DNA from: Betaproteobacteria bacterium UBA5216
Lineage (GTDB): Bacteria > Pseudomonadota > Gammaproteobacteria > Burkholderiales > SG8-41
Direction: 5' to 3'
DNA: 55,607 nt
Assembly: GCA_002412495.1 (NCBI GenBank)
Contig: DHVE01000080.1
Coordinates: forward strand, 142,018-197,624
Of this stretch, positions 35,121-44,090 are shown one piece after another (the stretch's first letter is position 1; every line of letters starts with the position of its first letter). The translations under genes were made by a program, and so were the position numbers. Under the pieces are notes generated by a model, which saw only the letters and a program-made list of their open reading frames with translations, did no database searches and had not been told where the DNA came from.

Positions 35121-36329
35121 TCACCCATCCTCGCGCTCACGCAATTTCGCCAGCGCCAGTTCCAGCGCGGCGCGTGTGTGGCGTTGCGCGTTGTCCGCAT
35201 TGCCAAGATTTTCATGCAGCCGCGCGGCGGCGAGATGTGCCGGATAGGTAGCCTCTATTGCAATGCTGGCATCGAGATAATTCTGCGCCTTGCCCCATAG
35301 CGCCTGCCGCGCGCACAACTGTCCCAGCGTCAGCAGCAGCGACGCATCTTGCGGATGCGCCGTGAGCCAGCGCTCGGCGCGTTCGATGCGCGGCACGGTG
35401 GCGCCGGCATCGCTGTCCGCATCGGCACATGCGCCATACAGCGCGGCGAGTTCACTGTCCCAGGTTTGCTCCAGGCTGCGCTCTATGATTTCAGCCGCGC
35501 GCGCACCCGATTTCAGCGCGATAAAGCTTTCCGCCGCCGCGCGCGCCACCACGGTGGCACGGCGCAGGGGGTCCGGCACTTTGCGCCACGCCTCGTCCAG
35601 CGTGGTCAAGTCGCTGGCGCGACGGTGCAGATGCTCCGCCAGCGCATGACGGCGCAGCCGCGCGGCCTGTTCGCCATTGAACACGCGGCGGCGTTCGAGC
35701 TGATCAATCACCGCGAGCGACTTCTCCCATTCTTTCACGAGTTGCAGCGCTTTTAATTCCAGACGCAACCCGGCCGTATGTTTTTGCGGTAGCGTCTGCA
35801 ACACCGCCAGCGCATCGGCGGCGCGGCGCTCTTCCAGAAACAACTCCGCTTCGGTAATGGCTTTCATCATGTCGCCGGCCGGCAGATGCGCCGCGCCCTG
35901 CGCCAGATACGCGTCACGCCGCTCAAACGCGCGCAGCTCGTGCGCCGCGCGCGCGGCGAGCATCGCACACAAGCCCGGCTGCTCGCCCAGCGCCATTGCG
36001 CTTTGCGCGGCTTTTTCGGCGCGCGCAAAGCGCCCGGAAAAAAATTCGTGCAGCGCTTCGGTGATGGCGTTGTGCGCCTTGCGGCGGCGCAACCCTTCGC
36101 GGTACTCGCGCACCTGTTGCGGCATCCCCACCATCGCGGCAACCAGCCGCGCCGACACATACGCCAGCGCAAACGCCGCCGCAAGCAACACGAAAGCCAT
36201 CACCAGCGACAGCTCGACGCGATATGGCGGCCACACGATTTGCAGGTAACCCGCGCTGGTATGCACCGCCGCCGCCACCAGCCCCACGGCCAGCGCAATC
36301 ACCGCGATGATCCACAGCAGGATTCTCAT
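35121..36329 (-). CDS. hemY: HemY, TPR-containing inner-membrane protein of heme synthesis
   Basis: This 402-residue protein starts with two hydrophobic helices (about 1-22 and 40-65; MRILLWIIAVIALAVGLVAA) followed by helical tetratricopeptide-like repeats, the HemY layout of beta- and gammaproteobacteria. It is not the oxygen-dependent protoporphyrinogen oxidase of the same name. It is the last gene of the hem block, 64 bases after hemX. Its role in tetrapyrrole synthesis is structural or regulatory and not settled. Confidence 0.9.
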   Translation of the reverse strand: MRILLWIIAVIALAVGLVAAAVHTSAGYLQIVWPPYRVELSLVMAFVLLAAAFALAYVSARLVAAMVGMPQQVREYREGLRRRKAHNAITEALHEFFSGRFARAEKAAQSAMALGEQPGLCAMLAARAAHELRAFERRDAYLAQGAAHLPAGDMMKAITEAELFLEERRAADALAVLQTLPQKHTAGLRLELKALQLVKEWEKSLAVIDQLERRRVFNGEQAARLRRHALAEHLHRRASDLTTLDEAWRKVPDPLRRATVVARAAAESFIALKSGARAAEIIERSLEQTWDSELAALYGACADADSDAGATVPRIERAERWLTAHPQDASLLLTLGQLCARQALWGKAQNYLDASIAIEATYPAHLAAARLHENLGNADNAQRHTRAALELALAKLREREDG

Positions 36330-36393
36330 GCGCGTCGCGCCGTTGCTTGGTTACGCACAAAAACAGTGATTAATAACATGGCGTTGCTAAACG

Positions 36394-37449
36394 TCACTTG
36401 GTACGCGCGCGCATTTGCGAAACCGCGCGCAACGCCTCCAGCGTGGCGGCGATGTCGGGCAATTCGATCTGGATGTCCGCGCTTTGCAGGCTGTTCAGCG
36501 AACTCACCGCCGACCCCACCGCCTTGTCGCGCGCATCGAAATAACGCGCCAGCCATTCGCGCGCCGCTTTCAGATCGTTGCGAAACACGGTTTGATCGCG
36601 CGTGAGCAAGGCCATGCGCGCGGTGAGCAAACGCAGCTTGAGATTTTCGCGCAGAAAAAACGTTTGCGCCGGCGACAGCAACGGCACGTCGGCGCGATCC
36701 ATGCGCTGCACGCGCACCACCTGCTTCAGATCGCCCCACACCTCGCGCCAGAAACGCGTGGCGGCGCCCGCGTTGGCATCCACCGGAACTGCCGAGCCCG
36801 ATGCCCCCTCGGCGGCCGGACGCGTCTCGGCGGCCAGCGGCAGTTTATCCACGCCCGCCAACAGTGCATCGATGCGCGCGCTCAGTCCCACGGCATCCAT
36901 CGCCGGCGCGGCTTTCAGCCGGGCGATATCGCGCCCGATGGCCGTGCGCAGAGCGGTAAACTGCGGACGGTTCATCGCCTGCAAACGCGCGTCCGTCGCC
37001 TGCAACGCGATCAGCGCCGCCTTGACGTTGCCCGCCAACTGCAACTGCTGGCTTGCGATCAGGAGCGTCTGCTCGATCTCGGCAAACGCCCATTCATCGC
37101 GATTGCGCGACAAATCCTGATACAGCGCTTCAAGCGCGATCTGCTGGCTTTGCGACTCGGCGAGTTTCGCTTCCAGCACGCCGATTTTCACCGAGGCCTC
37201 GCGCGTGGCTTCACGCAACTGATCACTCGCGATACGGCCCGCCTTGTTTTGCGCGTCCACGTCGGCCAGCCGCCGGGCCACATCCTGACGCACGGCATCC
37301 AGCTCCTGACGCGTGCTGTGCATCTGCCACAAGGCCAGACCCAGTGCGATGAGCGCCAACAACAGGGCCAGACCAAAATAGCCCGCCAGCGTGCGCGCCG
37401 TCACCGGCGGGGCGGTTTTGGAAGCAGCGGATGCGGCGGGATCAATCAT
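36394..37449 (-). CDS. hemX: HemX, membrane protein of the heme block
   Basis: This 351-residue protein has one transmembrane helix (about 21-42), a coiled coil (about 45-120) and a C-terminal helical domain (FWREVWGDLKQVVRVQRMD, typical of PF04375). It is often annotated as uroporphyrinogen-III C-methyltransferase, but no SAM-binding methyltransferase motif is present. It lies between hemD and hemY; the gap to hemD is 172 bases, wider than elsewhere in the block. Confidence 0.9.
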   Translation of the reverse strand: MIDPAASAASKTAPPVTARTLAGYFGLALLLALIALGLALWQMHSTRQELDAVRQDVARRLADVDAQNKAGRIASDQLREATREASVKIGVLEAKLAESQSQQIALEALYQDLSRNRDEWAFAEIEQTLLIASQQLQLAGNVKAALIALQATDARLQAMNRPQFTALRTAIGRDIARLKAAPAMDAVGLSARIDALLAGVDKLPLAAETRPAAEGASGSAVPVDANAGAATRFWREVWGDLKQVVRVQRMDRADVPLLSPAQTFFLRENLKLRLLTARMALLTRDQTVFRNDLKAAREWLARYFDARDKAVGSAVSSLNSLQSADIQIELPDIAATLEALRAVSQMRARTK

Positions 37450-37621
37450 GGCGTGATTTCAAGTCAAATATACAGCACGTACCATAACCATACGAATCGG
37501 ACCCGCACAGACTACGAACACGAATCCGCCATGAGTATGCAACGCGGCGCGCGCGCGGGCAATCGTGCAATATCGCGGCCCGCCGGCAGGCAAGCCACCC
37601 CGCGAGGTTGCACCCATGCGG

Positions 37622-38392
37622 CTAGGCGCCATCGATGCACCGCATGACCGTGCGCGCCAGCGCTTCGTCGCCGGACTCGGATTCAACCACGCGCCGGAGG
37701 CCTCGTTCACGCGCGGCGGCGGCGATGCGCGGATGCGGCACGACCGTCAATGTGTCGTTAAGCCATGCCTGCGCGGCGGCGCCAATGTACTCGCAAAAGT
37801 TACGCAACCCTTCGCTGCTGGTGACGATGACCGCGCCGATGCGATGGTGTTCCCAGGCCTGAATCAACGGCGCCGTGTCGAACGCCGGCTTGGCGCGCTG
37901 GTAACACACGGCATAGGTTACCTGCGCGCCGCGCGCACGCAGCGTGTCGCCCAGCAACTCGCGCCCGCCATCACCGCGAAAAATCACGACACGCCAGCCG
38001 CTCACGTCTTGCAGGTACGGCGAGGCAAGTAACGACTCGCTGTCGTACCGCGCTTGCGGCGCGATCACCTCGTCAACGCCAAAGCGTTGCAGCGCACGCA
38101 CGCCGCCCGGCCCGATGGCGGCGCAACGCAAGCGCGCTGGCAACTCGCGTCGCGCGCGTATGCGCGACATCGCTTGTTCCACCGCGCTGGGGCTGATGAA
38201 AACGGCTAGATCAAATTCGTCGAGCCGGTCGATCACGCCATCGAGCGCGCGCGTATCGGGCGCATCGCGAATTTCGATTGCCGGGTACAGCATCGGCTCG
38301 CCGCCCGCCGCGCGTATCAATGCCGCCAGCCGCGCCGCTTCGCCCGCCGGGCGCGTGATTACCACACCGCGCGCGGGGCGTGTGGGGTTCAC
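37622..38392 (-). CDS. hemD: Uroporphyrinogen-III synthase
   Basis: The GTG at 38392 overlaps the hemC stop as GTGA, a translational-coupling signal, and gives 256 residues, the usual size. The fold is visible as two halves joined by linkers: GVVITRPAGEAARLAALI, AVFISPSAVEQAM, then GAVIVTSSEGLRNF and VVPHPRIAAAARERG. The enzyme closes hydroxymethylbilane to uroporphyrinogen III with inversion of ring D. Confidence 0.92.
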   Translation of the reverse strand: MNPTRPARGVVITRPAGEAARLAALIRAAGGEPMLYPAIEIRDAPDTRALDGVIDRLDEFDLAVFISPSAVEQAMSRIRARRELPARLRCAAIGPGGVRALQRFGVDEVIAPQARYDSESLLASPYLQDVSGWRVVIFRGDGGRELLGDTLRARGAQVTYAVCYQRAKPAFDTAPLIQAWEHHRIGAVIVTSSEGLRNFCEYIGAAAQAWLNDTLTVVPHPRIAAAARERGLRRVVESESGDEALARTVMRCIDGA

Positions 38393-39339
38393 GCGTGATC
38401 GAGCGCGGCAAGTATCTCGCCCGCGCCCTGCGTTTTTAATTGCGCCGCAAGCCGCACACCCAGCGCCTCGGCTTCGCCCACGGCGCCTTCGACTTCGCCG
38501 CTGACATGGCGCAACCCGTCCGGCGCGCCCACATAACCGCGCAGCCGCAGCTGAGTGCCATTGATTTCGGCATAACCCGCCAGCGGCACGTTGCAACTGC
38601 CCGCGAGCGAACGCGACAACGCGCGCTCGGCCGTTACACAGGCGGCCGTGGCGGCGTCGTGCAGCGCTTCCAGTAACGCCAGCACGTCGGCCCGATCGCC
38701 ACGACATTCGATGGCGAGCGCGCCCTGCCCGACCGCCGGCAGCATGGCCTCGGGCGCCAGCGGGGTGGCAATGCGATGTTCCAGTCCCAGCCGCTTCAGT
38801 CCGGCCGCCGCGAGAATAATCGCCTCGTACGCGCCTTCGTCGAGCTTGCGCAAACGCGTCTGCACGTTTCCGCGCAGCGGTTCAATCACGAGATGCGGAA
38901 AATTCGCGCGCAACTGACTTTCGCGGCGCAGGCTGGACGTGCCGACGCGCGCGCCGGGCGGCAACGACAATAGCGTGGCGTATTGTGACGACACGAATGC
39001 GTCGCGCGGATCGGCACGTTCGAGTATCGCGCCCAGCGCAAAACCCTCCGGCAAGTGCATCGGCACGTCTTTCAGCGAATGCACCGCGATGTCAGCGCGC
39101 CCCTCTATCAGCGCGTCTTCGAGTTCTTTCACAAACAAACCCTTGCCGCCGATTTTTGCCAGCGAGGTACCGAGCTTGCGATCGCCTTCCGTGGTCATGC
39201 CGAGTATGCTTATACTGATGTGCGGGAAACGTTCGGCAAGCCGTGATTCAATATGCCGCGCCTGCCACATCGCCAGCGCGGATTCTCGCGTGGCAATCAC
39301 AATGCGCGCCGGAAGGCCGTCAGGGGTATGATGTAACAT
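38389..39339 (-). CDS. hemC: Porphobilinogen deaminase (hydroxymethylbilane synthase)
   Basis: The ATG at 39339 gives 316 residues, the family length; an in-frame extension to 39549 has no support. The motifs are IVIATRESALAMWQARH, SLKDVP with catalytic D91, and SLAGSCNVPLAGYA with C249, which holds the dipyrromethane cofactor. It condenses four porphobilinogen units. The start codon overlaps, on the opposite strand, the ATG of the thioredoxin-like gene at 39338. Confidence 0.96.
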   Translation of the reverse strand: MLHHTPDGLPARIVIATRESALAMWQARHIESRLAERFPHISISILGMTTEGDRKLGTSLAKIGGKGLFVKELEDALIEGRADIAVHSLKDVPMHLPEGFALGAILERADPRDAFVSSQYATLLSLPPGARVGTSSLRRESQLRANFPHLVIEPLRGNVQTRLRKLDEGAYEAIILAAAGLKRLGLEHRIATPLAPEAMLPAVGQGALAIECRGDRADVLALLEALHDAATAACVTAERALSRSLAGSCNVPLAGYAEINGTQLRLRGYVGAPDGLRHVSGEVEGAVGEAEALGVRLAAQLKTQGAGEILAALDHA

Positions 39340-39868
39340 GATGTTTTTAAAAGATATTTTCAGGCGCTTCGGCGGAATATTACCGCCGCTGATTCTAGCA
39401 TGCACGTTCATCGCATCCGCCGCGACGGGGGCCCGCGCCGAACCGCTGCCGCTCGCCACCGACCTTGCGGCCGCCGCGAAAATGGCGCGCGAGCAACGCG
39501 TGCCGGTGCTGATCGCGTTTACCTTGAAGACTTGTCCGTATTGCGCCACCGCGCGCCGCGATCACCTGGAGCCGATGCACGTCAGCGAACAATGGCGCAA
39601 CAAGGCGATCATGCTGGAACTGCAACTCGACGGCGCGCAGCCGCTGCGTGATTTTTCCGGAAACGCCACCACCGCCCGCGAATTCGCGCGAAAATTCGCC
39701 GTGCGCAGCGTGCCTACCGTAATCGTGTTTAACGACAGCGGGAAACCCACCGCCACGCCGCTGGTGGGATTGTCATCCGGCGATTTTTATTCGTTGTATC
39801 TGGAGCAGGCGGTGGAGTCGGGGTTGATCGATATGCGGTACCCTCAACCGAAACCGCAAGGCCAGTAG
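39338..39868 (+). CDS. Periplasmic thioredoxin-like protein (SoxW type)
   Basis: This 176-residue protein has a signal peptide or anchor (about 12-34, ending GARA) and a thioredoxin fold with FTLKTCPYCATARRD (CPYC) and the cis-proline region RSVPTVIVF. It resembles SoxW-like periplasmic reductases that reduce oxidised protein thiols. No sox genes are nearby. It is transcribed away from hemC and lies 100 bases before the PQQ dehydrogenase gene. Confidence 0.83.
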   Translation: MMFLKDIFRRFGGILPPLILACTFIASAATGARAEPLPLATDLAAAAKMAREQRVPVLIAFTLKTCPYCATARRDHLEPMHVSEQWRNKAIMLELQLDGAQPLRDFSGNATTAREFARKFAVRSVPTVIVFNDSGKPTATPLVGLSSGDFYSLYLEQAVESGLIDMRYPQPKPQGQ

Positions 39869-39912
39869 TCGCAGCATTCATCGGTTCGGCTGTTTTTTTA
39901 TGCATCACTGTA

Positions 39913-39942
39913 TTGGCGCATTGTCGCGTCGGCATTTGTAAT
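39913..39942 (+). promoter_or_regulatory. Candidate promoter of the PQQ dehydrogenase gene
   Basis: TTGGCG (39913-39918) and TGTAAT (39937-39942) are 18 bases apart. Each box differs from consensus by one or two bases. The dehydrogenase start at 39969 follows a GGGAGAA ribosome site. Confidence 0.4.
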
Positions 39943-39968
39943 TTTTTGAATTTTTCTCGGGAGAAAAA

Positions 39969-41630
39969 ATGAAAAAGTGGTTGTCGTTCATATCCATTGC
40001 ATGCTGCTGCACTTTTACGCACGCGCAAACCGCGCAGGAACTCTTAACCGACGGAAAAAACACCGAAAACGTCACCACCTACGGCATGGGCTATGACCTG
40101 AAGCGTTACAGCCCGCTCACGCAAATCAACACCACCAACGTCAAGCGCCTGGTGCCGGTGTGGAGCGCCTCGCTACAAAATCTGCTGGGCGAGCAGGCGC
40201 AGCCGCTGGTTTACAACGGCGTGATGTATGTCACCAACGCTGCTTGGACCTTCGCCATTGATGTCACCACCGGCAAACAAATCTGGCGCACCGAGGTGGG
40301 TTACGACCCCGAAACGCCGCGCGTGGTGTGTTGTGGCGTTTCCAGCAAGGGCGCGGCAATACTCAACGGCAAACTCTTCCGCACCACGCTCGACGCGCAC
40401 GTGGTGGCGCTCGACATGAAGACCGGCAAGCAAGTGTGGAAAGAAAAATTCGCGGAGTGGAAGGAAGGCGTTTCCTCCATCGTGGCCCCGCTGATCGCCA
40501 ACGGCGTGCTGATCACCGGCATGTCGGGCGCGGAATTTGGCGTGCGCGGTTTCCTCGACGGCTGGGATCCGGAGACCGGCAAAAAGTTGTGGCGCCGTTA
40601 CACCATTCCCGGTCCCGGCGAAAAGGGCAACGAAACCTGGCGGCAGGATAACGACGCCTATAAGCGCGGCGGCGGCACCACATGGGTCACCGGTTCGTTC
40701 GATCCGGAGCTTGATCTCGTCTACTGGAGCACTGGCAACGCCGGGCCCTATACCCGCAAATATCGCGGCGGGGACAGCTTGTACACCGCCAGCGTGATCG
40801 CCATCCGTCCCAAGACCGGCGAAATTGTGTGGCACTATCAATTCACGCCCAATGATATGTACGACTACGACGGCGTCAACGAAAACGTCATCGCCGACAT
40901 CAACGTCGATGGCAAGCCGCGCAAGGTCATCATGCATGCCGATCGCAACGGTTTCTTTTACGTGATAGACCGTACCAACGGCCAGTTGATAAAGGGCTAC
41001 CCGTTCGGCAAGGTGAACTGGGCCTCGCATATCGACATGAAAACCGGCCGCCCGGTCGAAACCGATATCCACAAGCGCCTGGAAGCGGGCGAAGAAGTGG
41101 AACTGTGGCCGTTTTCGGGCACCAAGAACTGGGCGCCGATGGCATTCAATCCGAAAACGGGCATGGTGTATCTGAATACGATCAACCTGGCGCAGAACAT
41201 CAAGCTCGGCGACGTGGAATACAAGCCCGGGCAGCGTTATACCGGCGCGCAGACGCGACGCGTGCGCCCGGCTGGCGCCGACACCGAGGGCTATCATCAG
41301 GCCATGGATCCGCTCACCGGCAAACTCAAGTGGCAAATCAAGCTGGATGATCACGTCACCCAGGCCGGCATGCTCACCACCGACGGCGGTCTGGTGTTTA
41401 CCGGCCGCATGACGGGCGAATTCATCGCCATCGACGAAGCCACGGGCAAGGTGATCTGGCAGTTCAAAACGAGCTCGGGCATCAACGCGCCGCCCATCAC
41501 CTACACGCACAAAGGCAAGCAGTACGTGACCGTGCTCTCGGGCGTGGCGGGTGACGCGCGCGGCAATCGCGCCCGTCCGCAAGTAGCGTCCGGCGGATCG
41601 GTGTGGACGTTTGCGTTGATGCCGGACTAG
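39969..41630 (+). CDS. PQQ-dependent alcohol dehydrogenase, lanthanide-type (DYD motif)
   Basis: This 553-residue protein has a signal peptide (MKKWLSFISIACCCTFTHA) and an eight-bladed quinoprotein propeller with repeated tryptophan-docking blades. The vicinal disulfide C121-C122, the metal ligands E189 and N257 and the catalytic D299 are present. The segment D299-Y-D301 is the DYD motif; the extra Asp is the hallmark of lanthanide-dependent XoxF/ExaF/PedH enzymes, while calcium enzymes have Ala or similar there. It would oxidise a primary alcohol or aldehyde in the periplasm. There is no C-terminal heme domain and no cytochrome or PQQ synthesis gene beside it. At 553 residues it is shorter than XoxF (about 600), so the substrate may not be methanol. 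Confidence 0.9.
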   Translation: MKKWLSFISIACCCTFTHAQTAQELLTDGKNTENVTTYGMGYDLKRYSPLTQINTTNVKRLVPVWSASLQNLLGEQAQPLVYNGVMYVTNAAWTFAIDVTTGKQIWRTEVGYDPETPRVVCCGVSSKGAAILNGKLFRTTLDAHVVALDMKTGKQVWKEKFAEWKEGVSSIVAPLIANGVLITGMSGAEFGVRGFLDGWDPETGKKLWRRYTIPGPGEKGNETWRQDNDAYKRGGGTTWVTGSFDPELDLVYWSTGNAGPYTRKYRGGDSLYTASVIAIRPKTGEIVWHYQFTPNDMYDYDGVNENVIADINVDGKPRKVIMHADRNGFFYVIDRTNGQLIKGYPFGKVNWASHIDMKTGRPVETDIHKRLEAGEEVELWPFSGTKNWAPMAFNPKTGMVYLNTINLAQNIKLGDVEYKPGQRYTGAQTRRVRPAGADTEGYHQAMDPLTGKLKWQIKLDDHVTQAGMLTTDGGLVFTGRMTGEFIAIDEATGKVIWQFKTSSGINAPPITYTHKGKQYVTVLSGVAGDARGNRARPQVASGGSVWTFALMPD

Positions 41631-41635
41631 GCGTC

Positions 41636-42607
41636 ATGCGTGGCGCAGCGACGTTGGCCGGCCTGCTCTGCGTGACCAGTGCGGGGCCGGCTGACGCCGC
41701 CGATGCCAAATTCCCCACCCGCCCGATTCGCATGATCGTGGCCTCGTCGGCCGGCACGGGCGCGGACATCTTCGCGCGCGTTGTCGCACAGGGACTCACT
41801 GATCTTTACAGAGAACAGGTAGTGGTGGAAAACCGCGTCGGCGCGGGCGGACTGATCGGCGGCGTGCAGGCGGCCAGCGCCACGCCGGACGGCCATTCGT
41901 TGTTCATGGCATCGACGTCCACCTACGTGTCGCCGCTGATGCAGGTGAAGCCTTCGTATCGGCCCATCGAGGATTTCAGCGCGGCGGCTCAGGTCACTGC
42001 GGTTACCAGCGTGGTGATGGTCAATGCAGGCATGCCGGTGAAATCGGTCAAGGAACTCGTGGCGCTCGCGAAGGCCAAACCCGGCGCGCTCAACTACGGC
42101 TCGGTGGGCGCGGGGACGGCGGCGCATCTGTCGGCGGAAATTTTCAAGCGCGCGGGCGGCATCGACATCGTGCATGTGCCGTTCAAGGCCGTGGCCGACA
42201 TGTACACCGAAACCGCCTCGGGCCGCGTGCATCTGCTGGTGTTCGTGGTGACGGGATCCCTCGGTTTCCTGAAAGACGGCAAGGTGCGCGGCCTCGCCGT
42301 CACCAGCCACACCCGCAGTTTTAATCTGCCCGACCTGCCCACCGTCGCGGAAGCGGGCTTGCCCGGCGCGGAATCCGAAACGATGTATGGATTACTCGCC
42401 CCTTCCAAAACCCCACGCCCGCTGATCCACAAACTCGGCGCCGACATCGTGGCCGTGCTGAAAAAACCCGACACCAAAGATCGTTTCGAAAAATTGGGCG
42501 CGCAACCCAACGTGGACACCAGCCCCGACGCGTTTGAAAAATACGTGCGCCGCGAATATGAAAATTTTAGAAAATTGATACCGGAGATAGGGTTGAAGCC
42601 GCAGTGA
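41636..42607 (+). CDS. Tripartite tricarboxylate (Bug/TctC) solute-binding protein 3
   Basis: The ATG at 41636 opens a signal peptide (MRGAATLAGLLCVTSAGPADA) and lies 5 bases after the dehydrogenase stop codon, so the two genes are probably cotranscribed. The 323-residue protein has the Bug pattern (FPTRPIRMIVASSAGTGADIFARVV, VHVPFKAVADMYTE). The glycine-rich PGGG loop reads SAGTG here, and VPYKG reads VPFKA, so its binding site differs from the other three paralogues. Pairing with a dehydrogenase suggests its ligand may be related to that enzyme's product. Confidence 0.9.
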   Translation: MRGAATLAGLLCVTSAGPADAADAKFPTRPIRMIVASSAGTGADIFARVVAQGLTDLYREQVVVENRVGAGGLIGGVQAASATPDGHSLFMASTSTYVSPLMQVKPSYRPIEDFSAAAQVTAVTSVVMVNAGMPVKSVKELVALAKAKPGALNYGSVGAGTAAHLSAEIFKRAGGIDIVHVPFKAVADMYTETASGRVHLLVFVVTGSLGFLKDGKVRGLAVTSHTRSFNLPDLPTVAEAGLPGAESETMYGLLAPSKTPRPLIHKLGADIVAVLKKPDTKDRFEKLGAQPNVDTSPDAFEKYVRREYENFRKLIPEIGLKPQ

Positions 42608-42689
42608 GCCCGCCCCTGAATTGTGGAGTGCTGCGCGAGAGAAAGATGCATAACGCCTCCGCGCAGGTGTAGACACTGAATCCCCTTGA

Positions 42690-42905
42690 GAGCCGCCGAG
42701 CAGCACAGCGAAAACTGGAGGGGCGGCGAGGACTGTCTGAGTCCTCGCGGGGGTATCGCGAGGGCGAGTTCCGCAGCCGCCAGTTTTCGCGAGCAGCGCA
42801 GGGCAGCCCGAAGGGCCGGCGACCGGGGGCGGCGTTTTCTTTGGTTACTTTCTTTTGGCCGTACAAAAGAAAGTGACGAGCCGCCGGGCTGCCCCCGGCG
42901 AACTT
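42690..42905. repeat. Structured dispersed repeat element (REP/MITE-like)
   Basis: The 397-base gap 42608-43004 holds a highly structured block. GCGAAAACTGG (42708-42718) pairs with CCAGTTTTCGC (42780-42790). Inside it GCGAGGACT-GTCTG-AGTCCTCGC (42726-42748) forms a 9-base-pair hairpin. Further right ACTTTCTTTTG-GCCGTA-CAAAAGAAAGT (42847-42874) forms an 11-base-pair hairpin preceded by TTTTCTTTGGTTACTTT. From memory, very similar blocks recur in intergenic regions of many betaproteobacteria. I see no transposase and only this one copy in the window. The rest of the gap (42608-42689, 42906-43004) shows nothing else. Confidence 0.65.
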
Positions 42906-43004
42906 GGGGTTGAAGTTATTCTCTCGGAAGGTCAAGAACCATACGGCGCAATAAAAGATTGTTGCGCCCTACGATTATTCTGTTACTCAACGAGCCATTA
43001 GCCC

Positions 43005-44090
43005 ATGATGCCATTAAGAATTGCCACTGTGGCGTTGCTAACCACGATCTGCGCAACACCAACTCAAGCGCAAACCACCACCTTCCCCACCCGCCCCATC
43101 CGCTGGGTAATCCCCTTCGCCGCGGGCGGTGGCGCCGACGCGATCACGCGCCCGGTCGCGCTCGCCATGGGCGAAATGTTCGGCTACCCCATCGTCTACG
43201 ACAATCGCGGCGGTGGCAATGGCATGATCGCCGGCGAAATCGTGGCGCGCGCCGCGCCCGACGGTTACACCTTGCTCGTCGGCGGGCCGGCGATCATGAC
43301 CACCAATCCGCATCTCTACAAAAAAATGCCGTTCGACGTGGATAAAGATTTCACGCCGATCACCAAAATCGCCGGCGCGCCCAACGTGTTGGCATCTCAT
43401 CCCTCACTGCCGGTGCGCAACGTGCAGGAGCTGATCAGCTACGCCAAATCCAACCCCGGCAAGGTCAACTGGGCCTCCTCCGGCATCGGCACGGGCGGGC
43501 ATCTGGCGATTGAGATGTTTCAGATGCGCACCAACAGCAAAGTGGTACACATATCATTCAAGGGCGCTGGGCCGGCGCTGATCAGCCTGATGGGCGGCGA
43601 CGTGCATCTGTTGATTGCGGTGCCCGGCGTATTTTTGCAACACATCAAGGCCGGCCGCATCCGCCCGCTCGCGGTGGGCGGCCTGCAACGGCTCGCCGTG
43701 CTGCCCGAGGTACCCACCCTGCACGAATCCGGCTTGCCTGACATGCAAAGCGGTTCGTGGTACGGCCTCGTTGCACCCGCCGGCACGCCCGCCGCCGTCA
43801 TCCGGACGCTGCATGCGGCAACCGTCAAAGTGCTCGCCATGCCGGACATTTCAGCACGCCTGATCGCCGACGGCGCCATCCCTTCGGGCAATACGCCGGA
43901 GCAACTCGCCAAGGACATACGCGCCGAGTCGGCGACGTGGGCAAAGGTGATTAAGCAGGCGGGGGTGAAGCTGGACCTTTCGTTCACTACACACCGCACA
44001 AGGACGGTGTGCCGGGCTGTGAAGCACGGCATCACCAAATCAACTTCACCAACTGCTTCCCAAAATTCTCCCCACGAAGCAAACCGATAA
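43005..44090 (+). CDS. Tripartite tricarboxylate (Bug/TctC) solute-binding protein 4, extended C-terminus
   Basis: This 361-residue protein has a signal peptide (ending PTQAQ) and the Bug pattern (FPTRPIRWVIPFAAGGGADAITR, DNRGGGNGMIAGEIVARA). Family members normally end soon after WAKVIKQAGVKLD. Here the frame runs on for about 38 residues of unrelated, Ser/Thr/Arg-rich sequence into the convergent oxidoreductase gene, overlapping it by 59 bases. The natural stop was probably lost by mutation or frameshift near 43980. The core should still fold. Ligand unknown. Confidence 0.87.
   Translation: MMPLRIATVALLTTICATPTQAQTTTFPTRPIRWVIPFAAGGGADAITRPVALAMGEMFGYPIVYDNRGGGNGMIAGEIVARAAPDGYTLLVGGPAIMTTNPHLYKKMPFDVDKDFTPITKIAGAPNVLASHPSLPVRNVQELISYAKSNPGKVNWASSGIGTGGHLAIEMFQMRTNSKVVHISFKGAGPALISLMGGDVHLLIAVPGVFLQHIKAGRIRPLAVGGLQRLAVLPEVPTLHESGLPDMQSGSWYGLVAPAGTPAAVIRTLHAATVKVLAMPDISARLIADGAIPSGNTPEQLAKDIRAESATWAKVIKQAGVKLDLSFTTHRTRTVCRAVKHGITKSTSPTASQNSPHEANR

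Noticed and set aside
40173..41582. A 469-codon open frame antisense to the PQQ dehydrogenase gene
   Set aside because: It is His/Val/Ala-rich without any family motif and mirrors the third-position GC of the true gene; the sense product is unmistakable.
42567..42935. A 122-codon open frame across the repeat element
   Set aside because: Its sequence (for example KKVTKENAAPG) is a translation of the dispersed repeat, with no start signal.
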